From Providencia vermicola (lineage in GTDB: Bacteria; Pseudomonadota; Gammaproteobacteria; Enterobacterales; Enterobacteriaceae): DNA of 64,000 nucleotides. This document shows, one piece after another, positions 52,785 through 61,897 of the stretch. The position numbers and the translations under genes were made by a program. The notes beneath the pieces were generated by a model, which was not told where the DNA came from, made no database searches, and worked only from the letters and a program-made list of their open reading frames with translations. The stretch is from contig NZ_CP048796.1 in assembly GCF_010748935.1 (NCBI RefSeq), positions 2,669,001 to 2,733,000 of the forward strand. The letters are read 5' to 3'. Within the stretch, counting starts at the first letter, position 1. Every line of letters begins with the position of its first letter.

Positions 52785-52808
52785 AAAAAGCCGCATAAGC
52801 GGCTTTTT
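52785..52808 (-). terminator. Terminator of the ParD-like/map unit
   Basis: AAAAAGCCGC / GCGGCTTTTT, 10 bp, 4 nt loop ATAA; runs of T on either strand. Confidence 0.85.
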
Positions 52809-52826
52809 ACACTCATTTTCGCTCTA

Positions 52827-53621
52827 TTAGAGGTGATGTTTAGCGACATAAGCTTTTTCTTCATCGCGCAGGGTTAGCACTTCATAACCTGTTGCTGTCA
52901 CTAAAATCGTATGCTCAGATTGTGCTGACAACTTCTTGTCTCGAGTCACCACAGTCCAACCATCTTTTTTAGTTTTAATTTTCATGCCACCTTGGTTAAT
53001 CATTGGTTCGATTGTAAATGTCATCCCTTCTTTCAACACCGCTCCTTGACCCCGTACGCCATAGTGGAGGACCTGAGGATCTTCGTGCATTTCGCGGCCT
53101 ATACCATGACCACAGTATTCACGCACAACACTGTACCCGTTGGCTTGTGCATGGTGTTGAATTGCGGCACCAATATCTCCCAGAGTTGCACCAGGTTTGA
53201 CCTGCTTGATCCCTTCCCACATCGCTTCATAAGTATCTTTAACTAGTTTACGCGCAAGTGGAGAAGCCTCTGGCATGACATACATTTTGCTTGAGTCAGC
53301 AATAAAACCATTTTTTTCTAATGTAATATCTACGTTGATAATATCTTTGGCTTTTAAATATTCATCAACTTTCGGTACGCCATGGCAAACGACCTCATTC
53401 AACGAGGTATTTAACACATATTGGTAATCATACTGCCCCTTACTGGCCGGCCTAGCTTGTAGATCGTTTACAATATAGTCTTCAACCTTATTATTGATTT
53501 CCATGGTGGTAATACCTGGCACGATAAACGTATCCAGCATGGCAAATACTTTAGCTAGCAAGCGGCCTGACTCACGCATCAATTCAATTTCTTCCGCTGT
53601 TTTGATTGTGATATTACTCAT
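52827..53621 (-). CDS. map: Type I methionine aminopeptidase (second-copy type)
   Basis: 264 aa. The five metal ligands are present in family context: Asp in NVDITLEKNGFIADSSKM (the second Asp of the usual pair is in IADSS), His in YCGHGIGREMHE, Glu in FTIEPMINQG and Glu in AQSEHTILVT. Removes N-terminal Met from nascent proteins. It is not next to rpsB-tsf, the usual map locus, so it is probably an extra copy. It begins 1 bp after a ParD-like gene and should be co-translated with it. Confidence 0.93.
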   Translation of the reverse strand: MSNITIKTAEEIELMRESGRLLAKVFAMLDTFIVPGITTMEINNKVEDYIVNDLQARPASKGQYDYQYVLNTSLNEVVCHGVPKVDEYLKAKDIINVDITLEKNGFIADSSKMYVMPEASPLARKLVKDTYEAMWEGIKQVKPGATLGDIGAAIQHHAQANGYSVVREYCGHGIGREMHEDPQVLHYGVRGQGAVLKEGMTFTIEPMINQGGMKIKTKKDGWTVVTRDKKLSAQSEHTILVTATGYEVLTLRDEEKAYVAKHHL

Positions 53622-53622
53622 G

Positions 53623-53820
53623 CTACTTCCCTTTATGATTAACAGATTCTTTTTCTAACATTTCACTAATCAGTGTCGTGAAGGTTTTGTCTGGATTTAA
53701 TTCTGCTTGAATACCTATTTTTATCCAAAATTCCGCCTGAGAATTAATAGAACGTGACATAACATGGCTAGCTCGACGCAAATAGTCATGTAATTCATCT
53801 GAAATTTTGACAATTCCCAA
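53623..53820 (-). CDS. ParD-like antitoxin-family protein
   Basis: 65 aa starting at TTG 53820 with GAGGGG seven bases upstream. MGIVKISDELHDYLRRASHV and SRSINSQAEFWIKIGIQAEL match the ParD-like family (ribbon-helix-helix type). The stop TAG is one base from the map ATG. A perfect 20 bp palindrome 29 bp upstream is a natural autoregulatory operator. No ParE-type toxin is present; the partner is map. Confidence 0.85.
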   Translation of the reverse strand: MGIVKISDELHDYLRRASHVMSRSINSQAEFWIKIGIQAELNPDKTFTTLISEMLEKESVNHKGK

Positions 53821-53848
53821 AATAGCCCCTCAAAGCATATAAAACGTT

Positions 53849-53868
53849 ATGGTTTATATATAAACCAT
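53849..53868. promoter_or_regulatory. 20 bp perfect palindrome upstream of ParD-like/map
   Basis: ATGGTTTATATATAAACCAT is perfectly self-complementary and lies 29 bp before the ParD-like start. It overlaps a possible -10, fitting binding by the ribbon-helix-helix protein itself. Confidence 0.7.
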
Positions 53869-54150
53869 ATAATATCTACCATGATAAAGATAGATGTTAA
53901 ATAACTATCTAGAAATAAATCGCACGAATGAACCTGTTTAAAACAGCCAATTTTAATTTTCTGACTTGAATCCTCCGTCAAAGTATCAAACGTTATCATG
54001 TTGTACTCTAATTGTTAGTTAGCGCTATATTTATACTTGTATTAAGAGAGAGTTTTTTACCGTGCAAAAGCTAGGGTAAATGTTGTTTCCAGCGATTGTT
54101 TTAATCAGATAAGTTTTGAGCATACTATTCATGATTGTTCGGAGAACAAT
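53869..54150. other. Divergent intergenic region
   Basis: About 280 bp; promoter of the universal stress gene. Nothing else recognised. Confidence 0.35.
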
Positions 54151-54576
54151 ATGTACAAAAAAATCTTAGTCCCCATTGATATCACAGAAAAAAATTTAGC
54201 GAACCTTGTCCTTCCTCACATTCAATACCTTTCTGAGGAAGAAAATGCTCACGTTCATTTTTTAGCCGTCATTCCAACCATTCCTTTTTATACTTCTATG
54301 GGATTTGGTTTTGCTGAAAAAGCGGATAGTGAACAAGATAAAGTGACCAATCAATTGATTGATATAATTAAAGATTTCAAATTATCAAAAGAAAAATATA
54401 CGGCTCAAGTTGTCATGGGCACACCTAGAGATGAAATTTTACGTATTGCAGATCAGATACAAGCAGATTTGATTGTTATCGGCTCAAAACGGCCTGGTAT
54501 GTCCACCTACTTCTTAGGTTCTACCGCCTCAATGATTATCCAAAACTCTAACATTTCTGTTTTAACTATACGTTAA
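54151..54576 (+). CDS. Universal stress protein, UspF/UspG-like
   Basis: 141 aa Usp domain. Start MYKKILVPIDI and the ATP-binding motif GTPRDEILRIADQIQADLIV with GSKRPGMSTYFLGSTAS match ATP-binding Usp proteins. Single gene. Confidence 0.9.
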   Translation: MYKKILVPIDITEKNLANLVLPHIQYLSEEENAHVHFLAVIPTIPFYTSMGFGFAEKADSEQDKVTNQLIDIIKDFKLSKEKYTAQVVMGTPRDEILRIADQIQADLIVIGSKRPGMSTYFLGSTASMIIQNSNISVLTIR

Positions 54577-54582
54577 TATTTG

Positions 54583-54603
54583 CACCCACTTTATCGGTGG
54601 GTG
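54583..54603 (+). terminator. Hairpin after usp gene
   Basis: CACCCAC / GTGGGTG, 7 bp, 7 nt loop, just after the stop; weak U tract. Confidence 0.5.
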
Positions 54604-55031
54604 TTAATACCTATCAGTTAACGAATAATACAATACATGGTGTTATCAACCCGTCTTTGCTGACAAGTTTCACCTCCCTACCCATGGATATACGCCAAAA
54701 TAATATTCAGAATCGTTCTACCACCTCATCGTTTAAACTTCTCTTAACCATCTCTTTTTACAGTCATTATTCCTTGCTGTAGGCACGCTAGCCTAAACTG
54801 AATACTCGACAATTCAATGTATAAGCGACCCTTATGCTGTATTTCCCGATACGGTTTCTTATATGAAACCAGAAATAACGATAAGCTCGACACAACGCAC
54901 ATTTTAAAACAAATATTTTACATATCCGCAACATTAGATTGACTGTTTATCGCTCAGCCCATTAGTCTGGTTTTAAATAATAAACAATGTTTTATATATG
55001 AAACAAACTGTCTTGCTGTGGAGGAAGTAAT
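54604..55031. other. Upstream region of the catabolic cluster
   Basis: About 430 bp before the ferredoxin gene; should hold the cluster promoter and an IclR site. No palindrome was clear enough to name. Confidence 0.4.
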
Positions 55032-55346
55032 ATGAGTTGGGTCGCCGTATGTAATGTCTCACAAGTACAAGAAGAATTTCCTTATTCCGCCAGAGTCAAT
55101 GATGCAGAGATTGGTATTTTCTTAGTGGAAAACCAGTACTACGCCATGGAGGACGTTTGCCCCCATGCTTACGCTTTACTGAGCCAAGGTTTTGTTGAAG
55201 ATGGCAAAGTTGAATGCCCACTGCATGAAGCGGTATTTGATATCAAAACAGGAAAATGTCTGCGCGAGCCTGGGGGACGTGACTTAAAAACTTATCAAAC
55301 TCGCGTTAATAACAACCAAATCGAAATTAGCTTCATTGAGGAGTAG
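55032..55346 (+). CDS. Rieske [2Fe-2S] ferredoxin of a ring-hydroxylating system
   Basis: 104 aa. Rieske cluster ligands Cys43 and His45 (VCPHAYALLSQG), Cys62 and His65 (ECPLHEAVFDI). Size and sequence are like NdoA/BphA3-type ferredoxins, which carry electrons from a reductase to the oxygenase. First gene of the cluster, with GGAGG before ATG. Confidence 0.92.
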   Translation: MSWVAVCNVSQVQEEFPYSARVNDAEIGIFLVENQYYAMEDVCPHAYALLSQGFVEDGKVECPLHEAVFDIKTGKCLREPGGRDLKTYQTRVNNNQIEISFIEE

Positions 55347-55348
55347 AA

Positions 55349-55657
55349 ATGGAACCGATACAGAATTTCAACCCTTATTTACCTGCTAATCATCAGATTA
55401 TACCTGCACGTGAAGGCGGTAAAGGGCAAATCCAGTCGCCTGGTACAGCACCCAATATTATTTGGCAAACTCGTTCACGGCTCCCCGATGAATACGAAGT
55501 CGCACTCATTGCCGCATTAGAGACCCTATTTGATTCCGGTATTGAGACTCTCGAACAAATCATCAGTGCACTCAATCAAAAGCACGTGTTTGATAGGCAA
55601 GGCCAACCATGGAATGAGGCAAGTTTCCGCGAATTTCTCCAAGTAAATGGGTATTAA
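55349..55657 (+). CDS. Small recombinase-like HTH-domain protein
   Basis: 102 aa. Residues about 48-95 form a helix-turn-helix resembling the recombinase C-terminal domain (ETLFDSGIETLEQIISALNQ then RQGQPWNEASFREFL). No catalytic recombinase domain. It begins 2 bp after the ferredoxin and precedes the oxygenase, so it is part of the operon rather than a mobile element. Role unknown. Confidence 0.75.
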   Translation: MEPIQNFNPYLPANHQIIPAREGGKGQIQSPGTAPNIIWQTRSRLPDEYEVALIAALETLFDSGIETLEQIISALNQKHVFDRQGQPWNEASFREFLQVNGY

Positions 55658-55720
55658 TTCACTGCCGCTAGCGCAGAAATAATAATAAAGAATGATACCG
55701 CTGATAACAGGAAGCAAATT

Positions 55721-56758
55721 ATGACAACTAATACACAACCTCAGAACTATCAAGATTATTTAGACATTGGCCTTAGAGGCCAGTGGTACCCTGTTTTATC
55801 CAGCTGGGAAGTCACCAGTAATCCGATCGGAATTACTCGCTTAGAAGAGCAAATTGTTTTATGGCGAGACCAACAAGGTCAAATTCACGCATTGGAAGAC
55901 CGTTGCCCACATCGCGGCGCTCGTTTATCGATGGGATGGAACCTTGGTGAACGTATCGCTTGCTGGTATCACGGTGTTGAGGTGGGAGGTGATGGCGTTG
56001 TTAAAGATGTGCCGGCTGTTAATCAATGCCCATTAGAAGGCCAAAAATGCCTAAAAACTTATCCAGTTCAAGAGTGTCATGGCGCGATTTTTCTTTATTT
56101 CGCCATCGCCGATGAAACACCACCGCAGCTCGCATTCCCTGAAGAGCTTGCTGATAGTGAAAACCATAGCCACTTTTTATGTACTGCAACTTGGCATTGT
56201 AATTATCAATATGCACTGGAAAACGTCATGGATCCAATGCATGGCACTTATTTACACTCCTCTTCACATTCCATGGCTGACGGTGACAAACAGTCTGAAA
56301 TGATCTTAGAACCGACCCAAAATGGTTTTATCTTTCGCAAAAATGACCAAATGGGTGTCAATTTTGACTGGGTAGAGTTCGCGAGCACCGGCGCTAATTG
56401 GCTTCGACTCTCTATCCCTTACCAAAAGCGTTTCGGGCCCGGTGGCCATTTTTGGATTATCGGTATGGTCGTGCCTGAAGATAGAGACAATACCCGAGTC
56501 TTCTTCTGGCGTATCCGTAAAGTTAAAGATTGGCAACGAGATCTTTGGCGTTTTATGTACCGCAACCGCCTAGAGGGCTTGCACTGGGATGTTTTAGAAC
56601 AAGACAGAGTTATTCTTGAAAATATGGCGCCTAATGCACGTCAGCGTGAATTCCTCTACCAACATGATGTCGGGTTATCGCGTCTTCGTCGAATTATGCA
56701 ACGTGAAGCCAAAAAACAATTTGACCAAATCTACAAAGAGGAAACGTCAAATGCATGA
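55721..56758 (+). CDS. Rieske aromatic-ring-hydroxylating oxygenase, alpha subunit
   Basis: 345 aa. Rieske ligands Cys62, His64 (RCPHRGARLSMGW), Cys81, His84 (CWYHG). Mononuclear iron site ENVMDPMHGTYLH with Asp171 bridging and His174, His179. Length and single-subunit organisation recall vanillate demethylase/phthalate-type enzymes; no small beta subunit is encoded nearby. Together with the ferredoxin and the reductase at 59356 it makes a three-component oxygenase. Substrate unknown. Confidence 0.9.
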   Translation: MTTNTQPQNYQDYLDIGLRGQWYPVLSSWEVTSNPIGITRLEEQIVLWRDQQGQIHALEDRCPHRGARLSMGWNLGERIACWYHGVEVGGDGVVKDVPAVNQCPLEGQKCLKTYPVQECHGAIFLYFAIADETPPQLAFPEELADSENHSHFLCTATWHCNYQYALENVMDPMHGTYLHSSSHSMADGDKQSEMILEPTQNGFIFRKNDQMGVNFDWVEFASTGANWLRLSIPYQKRFGPGGHFWIIGMVVPEDRDNTRVFFWRIRKVKDWQRDLWRFMYRNRLEGLHWDVLEQDRVILENMAPNARQREFLYQHDVGLSRLRRIMQREAKKQFDQIYKEETSNA

Positions 56759-57506
56759 TTTGTTGGCAGGCAAACGTATTGTGATCACCGGCGCAGCGAG
56801 AGGGCTAGGGTTTGATTTTGCCAAAGCGATTGCTCAACAAGGAGCGCAAGTGGTGCTTTGCGATATCCTCAGTGATCGCTTGCAACAAAGCGTTGCTCAG
56901 CTACGTCAAGAAGGTTTGGCTGCCGATGGATTGACTCTGGATATTGCCGATCCCAAAGCGATAGAGGATGTATTCCAGACTATTGGTCAGCAAGGCAAGA
57001 TAGACGGCTTGATTAATAACGCAGCCCTCGCAACAGGCGTAGGGGGTAAGACATTAGAAGAGTACGACCTAGAGTTATGGGATCGTGTTATGACGGTCAA
57101 TGTGAAAGGAACTTGGCTCGTGACCAAAGCCGCGCTGCCTTTTTTGCGCCAGAGTAACAATGCCAAGATCGTGAATATCGCCTCCGATACGGCATTATGG
57201 GGTGCCCCTAAACTCATGGCTTATGTTGCGAGCAAAGGAGCCATTATCAGCATGACACGTTCTATGGCAAGAGAGCTGGGTGAACAACGAATTTGTGTCA
57301 ATGCTATCGCCCCTGGGTTAACCAAAGTTGAAGCCACCGAATATGTTCCTGTGGAGCGCCACCAGCTATACGAAAATGGGCGAGCTCTTCAAGGTGAACA
57401 AAAACCTGAAGACGTCACTGGTACGGTTTTATATTTGCTGTCACCGCTGGCCAATTTCGTCACTGGGCAACTCATCCCTGTGAATGGTGGTTTTGTATTT
57501 AACTAA
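56751..57506 (+). CDS. SDR-family dehydrogenase
   Basis: 251 aa from ATG 56751 (GAGG upstream, overlapping the oxygenase stop by 8 bp). Rossmann motif TGAARGLGFDFAKA, NNAA, catalytic Ser in IASDTALW and Tyr-Lys in YVASKGA. Likely oxidises the cis-dihydrodiol or a related alcohol made by the oxygenase. Confidence 0.9.
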   Translation: MHDLLAGKRIVITGAARGLGFDFAKAIAQQGAQVVLCDILSDRLQQSVAQLRQEGLAADGLTLDIADPKAIEDVFQTIGQQGKIDGLINNAALATGVGGKTLEEYDLELWDRVMTVNVKGTWLVTKAALPFLRQSNNAKIVNIASDTALWGAPKLMAYVASKGAIISMTRSMARELGEQRICVNAIAPGLTKVEATEYVPVERHQLYENGRALQGEQKPEDVTGTVLYLLSPLANFVTGQLIPVNGGFVFN

Positions 57507-57538
57507 AGGCGCCGCTTTAATGCGGGGAGGTTAAGGAT

Positions 57539-58315
57539 TTGAGTTCAACATGCAAGTATTTGATCCCGGGTCTGGAAAAAGGATTGCAGCTTTTGTTACT
57601 CCTCGCACAACAGCACCGCGAGCTAACCTTCGCTGAGATTTTACGCCTAGTTGATATGCCAAAGGCCACTGCTTATCGCGCGATACAGACGTTAGTACAT
57701 TTAGATTTTATTGAGCAACACCCACGCACTGGGGCTTTTTCACTTGGTCGCAAAGTACTTAGCTTAGGGTTGGGCTATATCGCGTCACTGGATCTTACAC
57801 AATTAGGCCAACCCATTATTGAACAATTGCGTGACCGTAGCCAATGTAACAGCCATTTAGTCATACGTGATGGGCGTGACATTATTTACATTGCTCGGGT
57901 CAGTGGCGCAGAGTCAAAAATTAACCATGTCAGCGTGGGAACACGTTTATTAGCTCATCGAACATCGCTTGGACGTATGTTACTCAGTGGATTGAGCCGA
58001 GAGGAATTTGATGCTCTCTACCCCGATGATGAATTACCGGATGATGCAGGCAGTAAACAAGCGTTTTGGGCAATGATCCAAGCGGATAGATTACGTGGCT
58101 ACGTGATTGGAGAATCATTTTATCGCCGAGGCATCTCCTCGATTGTTTATCCTGTTTTCAATCGTGATAACGGTGTGGAAGCTGTGATCAGTATTATGGT
58201 TCCTATGGATACCATCCCTGTACAGGAACGACAACGGCTACAGAATGAAGTGAGCAGCGCCGCGCAAAAACTTACTGAGTTTATAGGTGGTATGACATCC
58301 GCTAAAGCGATATAG
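57539..58315 (+). CDS. IclR-family transcriptional regulator
   Basis: 258 aa from TTG 57539 (GGGGAGG eight bases upstream). N-terminal winged HTH (GLEKGLQLLLLLAQQ; DMPKATAYRAIQTLVHL) and a C-terminal effector domain (VGTRLLAHRTSLGRMLLSG). Embedded in the cluster and in the same direction, so probably its own and the cluster's regulator, sensing a pathway intermediate. Confidence 0.9.
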   Translation: MSSTCKYLIPGLEKGLQLLLLLAQQHRELTFAEILRLVDMPKATAYRAIQTLVHLDFIEQHPRTGAFSLGRKVLSLGLGYIASLDLTQLGQPIIEQLRDRSQCNSHLVIRDGRDIIYIARVSGAESKINHVSVGTRLLAHRTSLGRMLLSGLSREEFDALYPDDELPDDAGSKQAFWAMIQADRLRGYVIGESFYRRGISSIVYPVFNRDNGVEAVISIMVPMDTIPVQERQRLQNEVSSAAQKLTEFIGGMTSAKAI

Positions 58316-58424
58316 CGTTACCCATAAAAAAATCAAACATTAGGTTTATTGCCATAAGCCTCGGGTTTCTGCTTGCCCAAAATCAAGGTGGGCAATAACA
58401 AATGCATACATAGAGGGTCAAATT

Positions 58425-59351
58425 ATGTCAGTCATTGGTATTGAAAAATTAGAATTTGGTGTGGATAACATTGCCGATTGTCAGCAATTTTTACAGGATT
58501 TCGGTCTGCAAGCATCACCCAATACCCCTTCTTATTTTACAACACTGTCCGGTGCTAGCGTGACATTATCAGCCATTGATGATCCCCGCTTACCCACCCC
58601 ATTTGAATCCGGTTCGACCTTACGCCGAATCACTTGGGGCGTGAATACTCGTGCAGAACTTGAACACATTATTCAACAAATCGAAAACAGCCCCAATTTC
58701 CAATTGACGCCTGATGGCGCACAATGCCTTGATCCTAATGGAATGACTGTCGCTTTTTGTATCACGCAACAACAACAAGTCTCCGTTGATATTTCGCCCA
58801 TCAACCAATGGGGGGATATTCGTCGTATTGATGCACCAAGCCCTGTTTACGACAAAGCCACCCCTATTAATATTGGTCATGTCGTCTTTTTTGTTGATGA
58901 CCTAGCAGCAACAGAAGCGTTTTATTGCGATAAGCTCGGTTTTCAAGTCTCTGATCGCTATATCGATCGTGCCGTTTTTTTACGCACGCAAGTTAATGGC
59001 TGCCATCACAATTTATTTTTACTCAAACTCCCTCATCGTGGGCGTGGCTTGAATCACGTAGCCTTCACCGTTCGCGATATCCACGAGATTATTGGCGGCG
59101 GTCTCGCAATGAATCGGCAACAATGGAGCACCTTTATCGGTCCCGGTCGTCACCCTATTTCGTCAGCCTATTTCTGGTATGTCAATAGCCCAACTGGCGG
59201 GGCTTTTGAGTACTACACCAATGACGATTATTTAACCGAAAAATGGCAACCACGTGAACTTGAACACTCCCTCGTTTCCTTTACCGAATGGGCTGTGGAA
59301 GGCGGTATCGATCATGAAACTCGTCGACAAGTGAAAAAAGGTCAGGGGTGA
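58425..59351 (+). CDS. Extradiol-type ring-cleavage dioxygenase (VOC family)
   Basis: 308 aa with two VOC modules. The C-terminal module has ligands His152 (INIGHVVFFVDD), His211 (GLNHVAFTVRD) and Glu262 (GGAFEYYTND), the pattern of type I extradiol dioxygenases such as 2,3-dihydroxybiphenyl dioxygenase. Predicted to open a catechol-like ring. GAGGG lies ten bases before the ATG. Confidence 0.88.
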   Translation: MSVIGIEKLEFGVDNIADCQQFLQDFGLQASPNTPSYFTTLSGASVTLSAIDDPRLPTPFESGSTLRRITWGVNTRAELEHIIQQIENSPNFQLTPDGAQCLDPNGMTVAFCITQQQQVSVDISPINQWGDIRRIDAPSPVYDKATPINIGHVVFFVDDLAATEAFYCDKLGFQVSDRYIDRAVFLRTQVNGCHHNLFLLKLPHRGRGLNHVAFTVRDIHEIIGGGLAMNRQQWSTFIGPGRHPISSAYFWYVNSPTGGAFEYYTNDDYLTEKWQPRELEHSLVSFTEWAVEGGIDHETRRQVKKGQG

Positions 59352-59355
59352 AGCG

Positions 59356-60570
59356 ATGAAACCATTAATTGAAGGCGGTATCGTGATTATCGGTGGTGGA
59401 CAAGCCGGAGGCTGGGCAGCCAAAACATTACGGGACCAAGGTTATCAAGGGCGTTTATCCGTCATTAGTGATGAACCACATGATTTCTATGAACGACCAC
59501 CGTTATCAAAAGCAGCCCTTGTTCAAGAAAACACCACATTATCACGTCTATTCAGTGAAGAAGAAACCAAGGCGTTAAATTTAACGTGGTATCGCCCTAT
59601 TCGGGCCACTGGCATTGATAGCGAGAAAAAACAGGTTCAACTCAGTGATGGACGCGGCTTAACATTTGATAAGCTATTGATTGCTACAGGCGGGCGGCCT
59701 CGCTACCTTTCCTCTGCTTGGCAGTCCCACCCACGAGTATTTGCCCTTCGCTCTTGGGATGACGGGCAAAAATTACGCCGCGCGCTATTATCAGCCAAAA
59801 AAATTGCCATTATTGGTGGTGGATGGATAGGTTTAGAAGTCGCTGCCTCCGCACGCCTAATGGGGATCGATGTCACTATTTTTGAACGCCAAGAGCGTTT
59901 ATGTCAGCGAAGTGTGCCCAGCAGCGTATCAAACGCATTAGCCCTACGCCACCAACAAGCTGGCGTGAATGTTATTACCGATTGCGGTGAAATTTTACTT
60001 GATGAAAATACAGACGAACTCTGTATTCGCTGTGCAAAGCGACCTAACCAATCATTTGACCTTGCCGTCATGGGAATTGGTGTTGAATTAAATCTTGAAT
60101 TAGCGGCTCAGGCAGGCCTTGAATTAACCCATGGCATCGTTGTCAACGGACAGGGGCAAACCTCACACCCTGATATTTATGCCGCTGGCGATGTCGCTTG
60201 TCACCCCACGTTATCCCTTTGTTTGCAATCTTGGGCTTATGCACAGAACCAAGCCATTAGCACCGCAAAGGCCATGCTTAACCACCATAGTGAAGGGTTT
60301 AATGAGCTCGCGTGGCTATGGTCAGACCAATACCAAGATAATATCCAGATTTTAGGAGTCCCTACTTCACAGGCAACCCAACATATTCAACGAATAACGC
60401 CAACGTCCGAAGTGCATTTTTCACTGAATAATGACAATGAATTAGTTCAAATGGTCGCATTTAACGATGCTCGCACCATTAAATTAGGCAAAAGGTGGAT
60501 GCAAAACAGCCGTCAATTATCCCCTTTAGAGCTAGCTGATCCTCAATTTTCACTCATGTCACTGAAGTAA
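59356..60570 (+). CDS. FAD-dependent ferredoxin reductase
   Basis: 404 aa. FAD motif VIIGGGQAGGWAAKTL (about 10-25), NAD motif IAIIGGGWIGLEVAASA (about 148-164), and GDVACHP with the C-terminal FAD-contact. Similar to BphA4/rhodocoxin-type reductases feeding Rieske ferredoxins. Starts 4 bp after the extradiol gene. Confidence 0.92.
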   Translation: MKPLIEGGIVIIGGGQAGGWAAKTLRDQGYQGRLSVISDEPHDFYERPPLSKAALVQENTTLSRLFSEEETKALNLTWYRPIRATGIDSEKKQVQLSDGRGLTFDKLLIATGGRPRYLSSAWQSHPRVFALRSWDDGQKLRRALLSAKKIAIIGGGWIGLEVAASARLMGIDVTIFERQERLCQRSVPSSVSNALALRHQQAGVNVITDCGEILLDENTDELCIRCAKRPNQSFDLAVMGIGVELNLELAAQAGLELTHGIVVNGQGQTSHPDIYAAGDVACHPTLSLCLQSWAYAQNQAISTAKAMLNHHSEGFNELAWLWSDQYQDNIQILGVPTSQATQHIQRITPTSEVHFSLNNDNELVQMVAFNDARTIKLGKRWMQNSRQLSPLELADPQFSLMSLK

Positions 60571-60592
60571 ATGTACAGACAGGAGACATACT

Positions 60593-61867
60593 ATGGCAAA
60601 TCAATCAATATCTGTGCCCTCAGTGACACAAACCGGTGAAACAGCTACCCAACACACAGAAAAAGTGAATTGGCTCATCCCAATCGCTCTATTTTCCTGT
60701 GTATTGCTAGCTTTTTTCGACAAAATCAGCATCGCCGCTTTATTTTCTGATGAACAATTCCAAAAAGCATTAGGGATTGATTTTGATCCAACTCGTCTTG
60801 GATTGTTGATGAGTGCTTTTCTGTTTTCTTATGGTATTTCATCCATGCTACTCAGTGGTATTGGCGATAAATTTCATCCAACAAAAATGCTACTGTTTAT
60901 GATTAGCAGTTGGTGTATTTTGATGATTTTTATGGGCTTTACCCATCACTACACAACGATGGTTGTCTTACGTGTCTTACTGGGCATTGCTGAAGGCCCC
61001 TTACTGGCGATTTCTTATGCCATTGTTCGTCGCACCTTTCCACAAAAAATGCAAGCAAGAGCGACAATGCTTTGGTTATTAGGTACACCGATTGGTGCCG
61101 CACTCGGTTTTCCTATTTCTATCTATTTACTGCACAGTTTTGGCTGGCAAAGCACCTTTTTTGTTATGGCGGCTTTCACGGTGCCTGTGTGGTGGCTTGT
61201 CGTTATTGGTATTCGCCACCCTAATTTAGTCAATCAACACGCTAAAAAAGTTGATGGAAAAGTATCCATTACCGAACTTGCTGAAGCCAAAACACAACGC
61301 AACATCCTCTTACGCAATAGCCATTTTTGGATTATCTGCTTATTTAATATTGCGTTCCTTGTTTATCTATGGGGAATGAATGGTTGGTTACCCAGTTATT
61401 TAATCAAGGGTAAATCCATCAATTTAGAGCATGCAGGGATCCTTTCTTCTCTCCCCTTTATCGCCATGTTGTTTGGTGAGGCGATAGGCGCATGGCTTTC
61501 AGATCGTTATGACCGTCGCGCTCTGGTTTGCTTTATCTCATTGCTAGGCGCCGTCGCTGGATTGGCAGGCGTGTTATTCCTAAGTACGACCTACAGCATC
61601 ATTTTAATGATGGCTTTTAGCATGTTCATGTGGGGGGCGGGAGCACCCAATATTTTTGCACTACTCGCCAAAGCCACACAGAAACAAGTCAGCGCACTCG
61701 CTGGTGGCATATTTAATGGACTCGGCAATCTTGCTGGCGCGGCAGCACCGTTATTGATGGGGGTATTAATCACACTGACCCACGATATGGATAGCGGCCT
61801 ACTATTTATCGTCATTATCGGTTTAATCGGTAGCGTCTTGTTGCTACCTATCATCAAAAAATACTGA
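60593..61867 (+). CDS. MFS transporter (aromatic acid/H+ or anion symporter type)
   Basis: 424 aa, twelve hydrophobic segments. LLAFFDKISIAALFSDEQFQ and VLLGIAEGPLLAISYAIVRR are typical of the anion:cation symporter subgroup. Likely imports the pathway substrate. Confidence 0.88.
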   Translation: MANQSISVPSVTQTGETATQHTEKVNWLIPIALFSCVLLAFFDKISIAALFSDEQFQKALGIDFDPTRLGLLMSAFLFSYGISSMLLSGIGDKFHPTKMLLFMISSWCILMIFMGFTHHYTTMVVLRVLLGIAEGPLLAISYAIVRRTFPQKMQARATMLWLLGTPIGAALGFPISIYLLHSFGWQSTFFVMAAFTVPVWWLVVIGIRHPNLVNQHAKKVDGKVSITELAEAKTQRNILLRNSHFWIICLFNIAFLVYLWGMNGWLPSYLIKGKSINLEHAGILSSLPFIAMLFGEAIGAWLSDRYDRRALVCFISLLGAVAGLAGVLFLSTTYSIILMMAFSMFMWGAGAPNIFALLAKATQKQVSALAGGIFNGLGNLAGAAAPLLMGVLITLTHDMDSGLLFIVIIGLIGSVLLLPIIKKY

Positions 61868-61897
61868 TTTTACTACTCAATATCCGGAGATATCACT

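Noticed and set aside
55349-55657. Reading of the recombinase-like HTH gene as a mobile element
   Set aside because: No catalytic domain, no terminal repeats, and tight operon spacing on both sides.
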